Below the pieces are notes generated by a model. The model was not told where the DNA came from, did no database searches, and saw only the letters and a program-made list of their open reading frames with translations. A stretch of DNA of 64,000 nucleotides, taken from the NCBI GenBank assembly GCA_016711875.1, contig JADJSD010000001.1, positions 1,364,001 through 1,428,000 of the forward strand, read 5' to 3'. This document shows positions 63,204 through 64,000 of this stretch, in pieces. Each line of letters begins with the position of its first letter. Within the stretch, counting starts at the first letter, position 1. A program made the position numbers and the translations under genes. This DNA is from Betaproteobacteria bacterium. Its GTDB lineage: Bacteria; Pseudomonadota; Gammaproteobacteria; Burkholderiales; Usitatibacteraceae.

Positions 63204-64000
63204 TCAGCGGCTCTTCCACGCCCACTCGACTAACGCGTCGAGCGCTGGCTGCGCGCGATTGGCGTTCTCGTGGTTCACGATCATCACGACGAGGCGCCTC
63301 TCGCCGGCCGGCGTGAGCACGTAGCCCGCGACACTCTGCACGCCCGTGAGCGTGCCGCCCTTCAGGTGCGCCTGGCCCGCGAAGGCGCCGTTCTTCAGCT
63401 TGAACGTGCCGTCCACCGCATAGAGCGAAAGCGAGGAAACGAGCTCGGGCATCGCGGGACTCGTCCACGCGGCCTTCAGCACGCCCGCGAGGCTCGAGGC
63501 GCTGATGCGTTCGGCGCGGGACAGGCCGGAGCCGTTCTCGATGACGAGTTCCGGCGCGCTCACGCCTTTCGAAGCGAGCCAGTCGCGCACGACCTTGTCG
63601 CTCGCCTTCGCCTCGCCCGGCGCGCCGTTTCTCGCGGAGAGGGCGAGGAAGAGCTGGCGCGCCATCACGTTGTTGGAATGCTTGTTCACGTCGCGCACGA
63701 GCTGCGCGAGGGGCTCGGATTCGAAGCGCAGGACCGGCTTCGCATTCGCGGGCGTCGGCGCGGCGCGCACCTTCCCCGAGAACTTGCCACCGGTCTCGCT
63801 CCAGAGCCAGCGGAAGAGCGCCTCGGCATAGCGGTCCTGGTCGAAGACGGACAGGGGCAGGAACTTCTCGCCGCAGTCCGCCGGATAGGTGCCGGTGAAT
63901 TCGGCGATGGCGAGGAGCCCGCTTTCCTCGATCGTGTACTTGAGGTTCCGGCGCCAGTTGCCGCAGGGCTCTTTCACCACCTTCAGGCGCGAGAGCACCT
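63204..64000 (-). CDS. dacB: PBP4-type D-alanyl-D-alanine carboxypeptidase/endopeptidase, C-terminal part
   Basis: About 265 residues visible; the N-terminus, with the SxxK active site, lies beyond the right edge. The segment LVRDVNKHSNNVMARQLFLALSA contains the SNN motif of class C low-molecular-weight penicillin-binding proteins. IENGSGLSRAERISASSLAGVL and a final GYVLTPAGERRLVVMIVNHENA are also typical of PBP4 (DacB). The third motif, normally KTG, reads KGGTLTG here. The enzyme trims or cleaves peptidoglycan cross-links in the periplasm. It is followed by the inverted-repeat element that separates it from the convergent decarboxylase gene. Confidence 0.85.
   Translation of the reverse strand, partial: VLSRLKVVKEPCGNWRRNLKYTIEESGLLAIAEFTGTYPADCGEKFLPLSVFDQDRYAEALFRWLWSETGGKFSGKVRAAPTPANAKPVLRFESEPLAQLVRDVNKHSNNVMARQLFLALSARNGAPGEAKASDKVVRDWLASKGVSAPELVIENGSGLSRAERISASSLAGVLKAAWTSPAMPELVSSLSLYAVDGTFKLKNGAFAGQAHLKGGTLTGVQSVAGYVLTPAGERRLVVMIVNHENANRAQPALDALVEWAWKSR

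Overview
The window is about 69% G+C, densely packed, with short intergenic gaps, many 4-bp ATGA/GTGA/TTGA stop-start overlaps and several GTG or TTG starts. Gene content (UbiB and UbiT for ubiquinone, TonB-dependent receptor, Rrf2/NsrR-like regulator, outer-membrane beta-barrels, multihaem c-type cytochromes, VanZ and gamma-carbonic-anhydrase housekeeping genes) points to a Gram-negative proteobacterium, most likely a betaproteobacterium of the soil or freshwater kind. That assignment is inference from gene content; no rRNA or tRNA is present to anchor it.

Layout. 1-8.4 kb is a pectin/galacturonate locus: uronate dehydrogenase (cut by the left edge), a divergent LacI-type regulator, a TonB-dependent receptor, a secreted fusion of an SGNH acetylesterase with a pectin methylesterase, and a secreted pectate lyase. 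LacI-like palindromes lie on the promoters. 8.4-16 kb holds ubiB, a repeat-rich gap, and assorted secreted or hydrolytic genes (DUF3014, metallo-beta-lactamase fold, HExxH protein, EEP nuclease/phosphatase, class D beta-lactamase, a protein with a GWG-type domain). 16-22 kb is a CUT1 sugar ABC transporter whose operon is split by a 229-bp element with 48-bp perfect inverted ends, followed by a sodium:solute symporter and a DUF6502-DUF5666 pair.

24.8-34.5 kb is the most striking region. It encodes a cytoplasm-facing NAD(P)/FAD/Fe-S oxidoreductase of apparently permuted domain order, a histidine-rich membrane protein that could carry haem b, a 24-haem cytochrome, a 44-motif cytochrome built from exact 141-bp tandem repeats, and an outer-membrane beta-barrel. 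Together these look like a complete electron conduit from NAD(P)H to the cell surface. A fourth electron-transfer gene, an 18-haem protein at 46-48.7 kb with a cytochrome-like N-terminus and two GWG-type domains, has an FNR-like box upstream. A 17-18 bp palindrome (GYGGGA-N5/6-TCCCRC) sits upstream of five units in the window, including the conduit and this cytochrome, and may mark a shared regulon.

35-45.7 kb is a signalling block: three paralogous LytS-type histidine kinase/LytTR response-regulator pairs plus a membrane Ser/Thr kinase next to an ECF sigma factor. 48.8-53.6 kb carries small housekeeping genes, an ABC-2 exporter and an Rrf2 regulator. 53.9-64 kb carries a lipoprotein 5'-nucleotidase with a Pho-box-like upstream repeat, a DsbD-like reductase with a redoxin, an RlmL-type methyltransferase, ubiT overlapping a phenylpyruvate decarboxylase gene, and the C-terminal part of a PBP4-type carboxypeptidase at the right edge.

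Dispersed palindromes and inverted-repeat elements (at 9.9-10.3, 17.8-18.0, 20.4, 37.2 and 63.0-63.2 kb) occupy most of the larger gaps. No insertion sequence, phage, CRISPR array, tRNA or rRNA gene was recognised.
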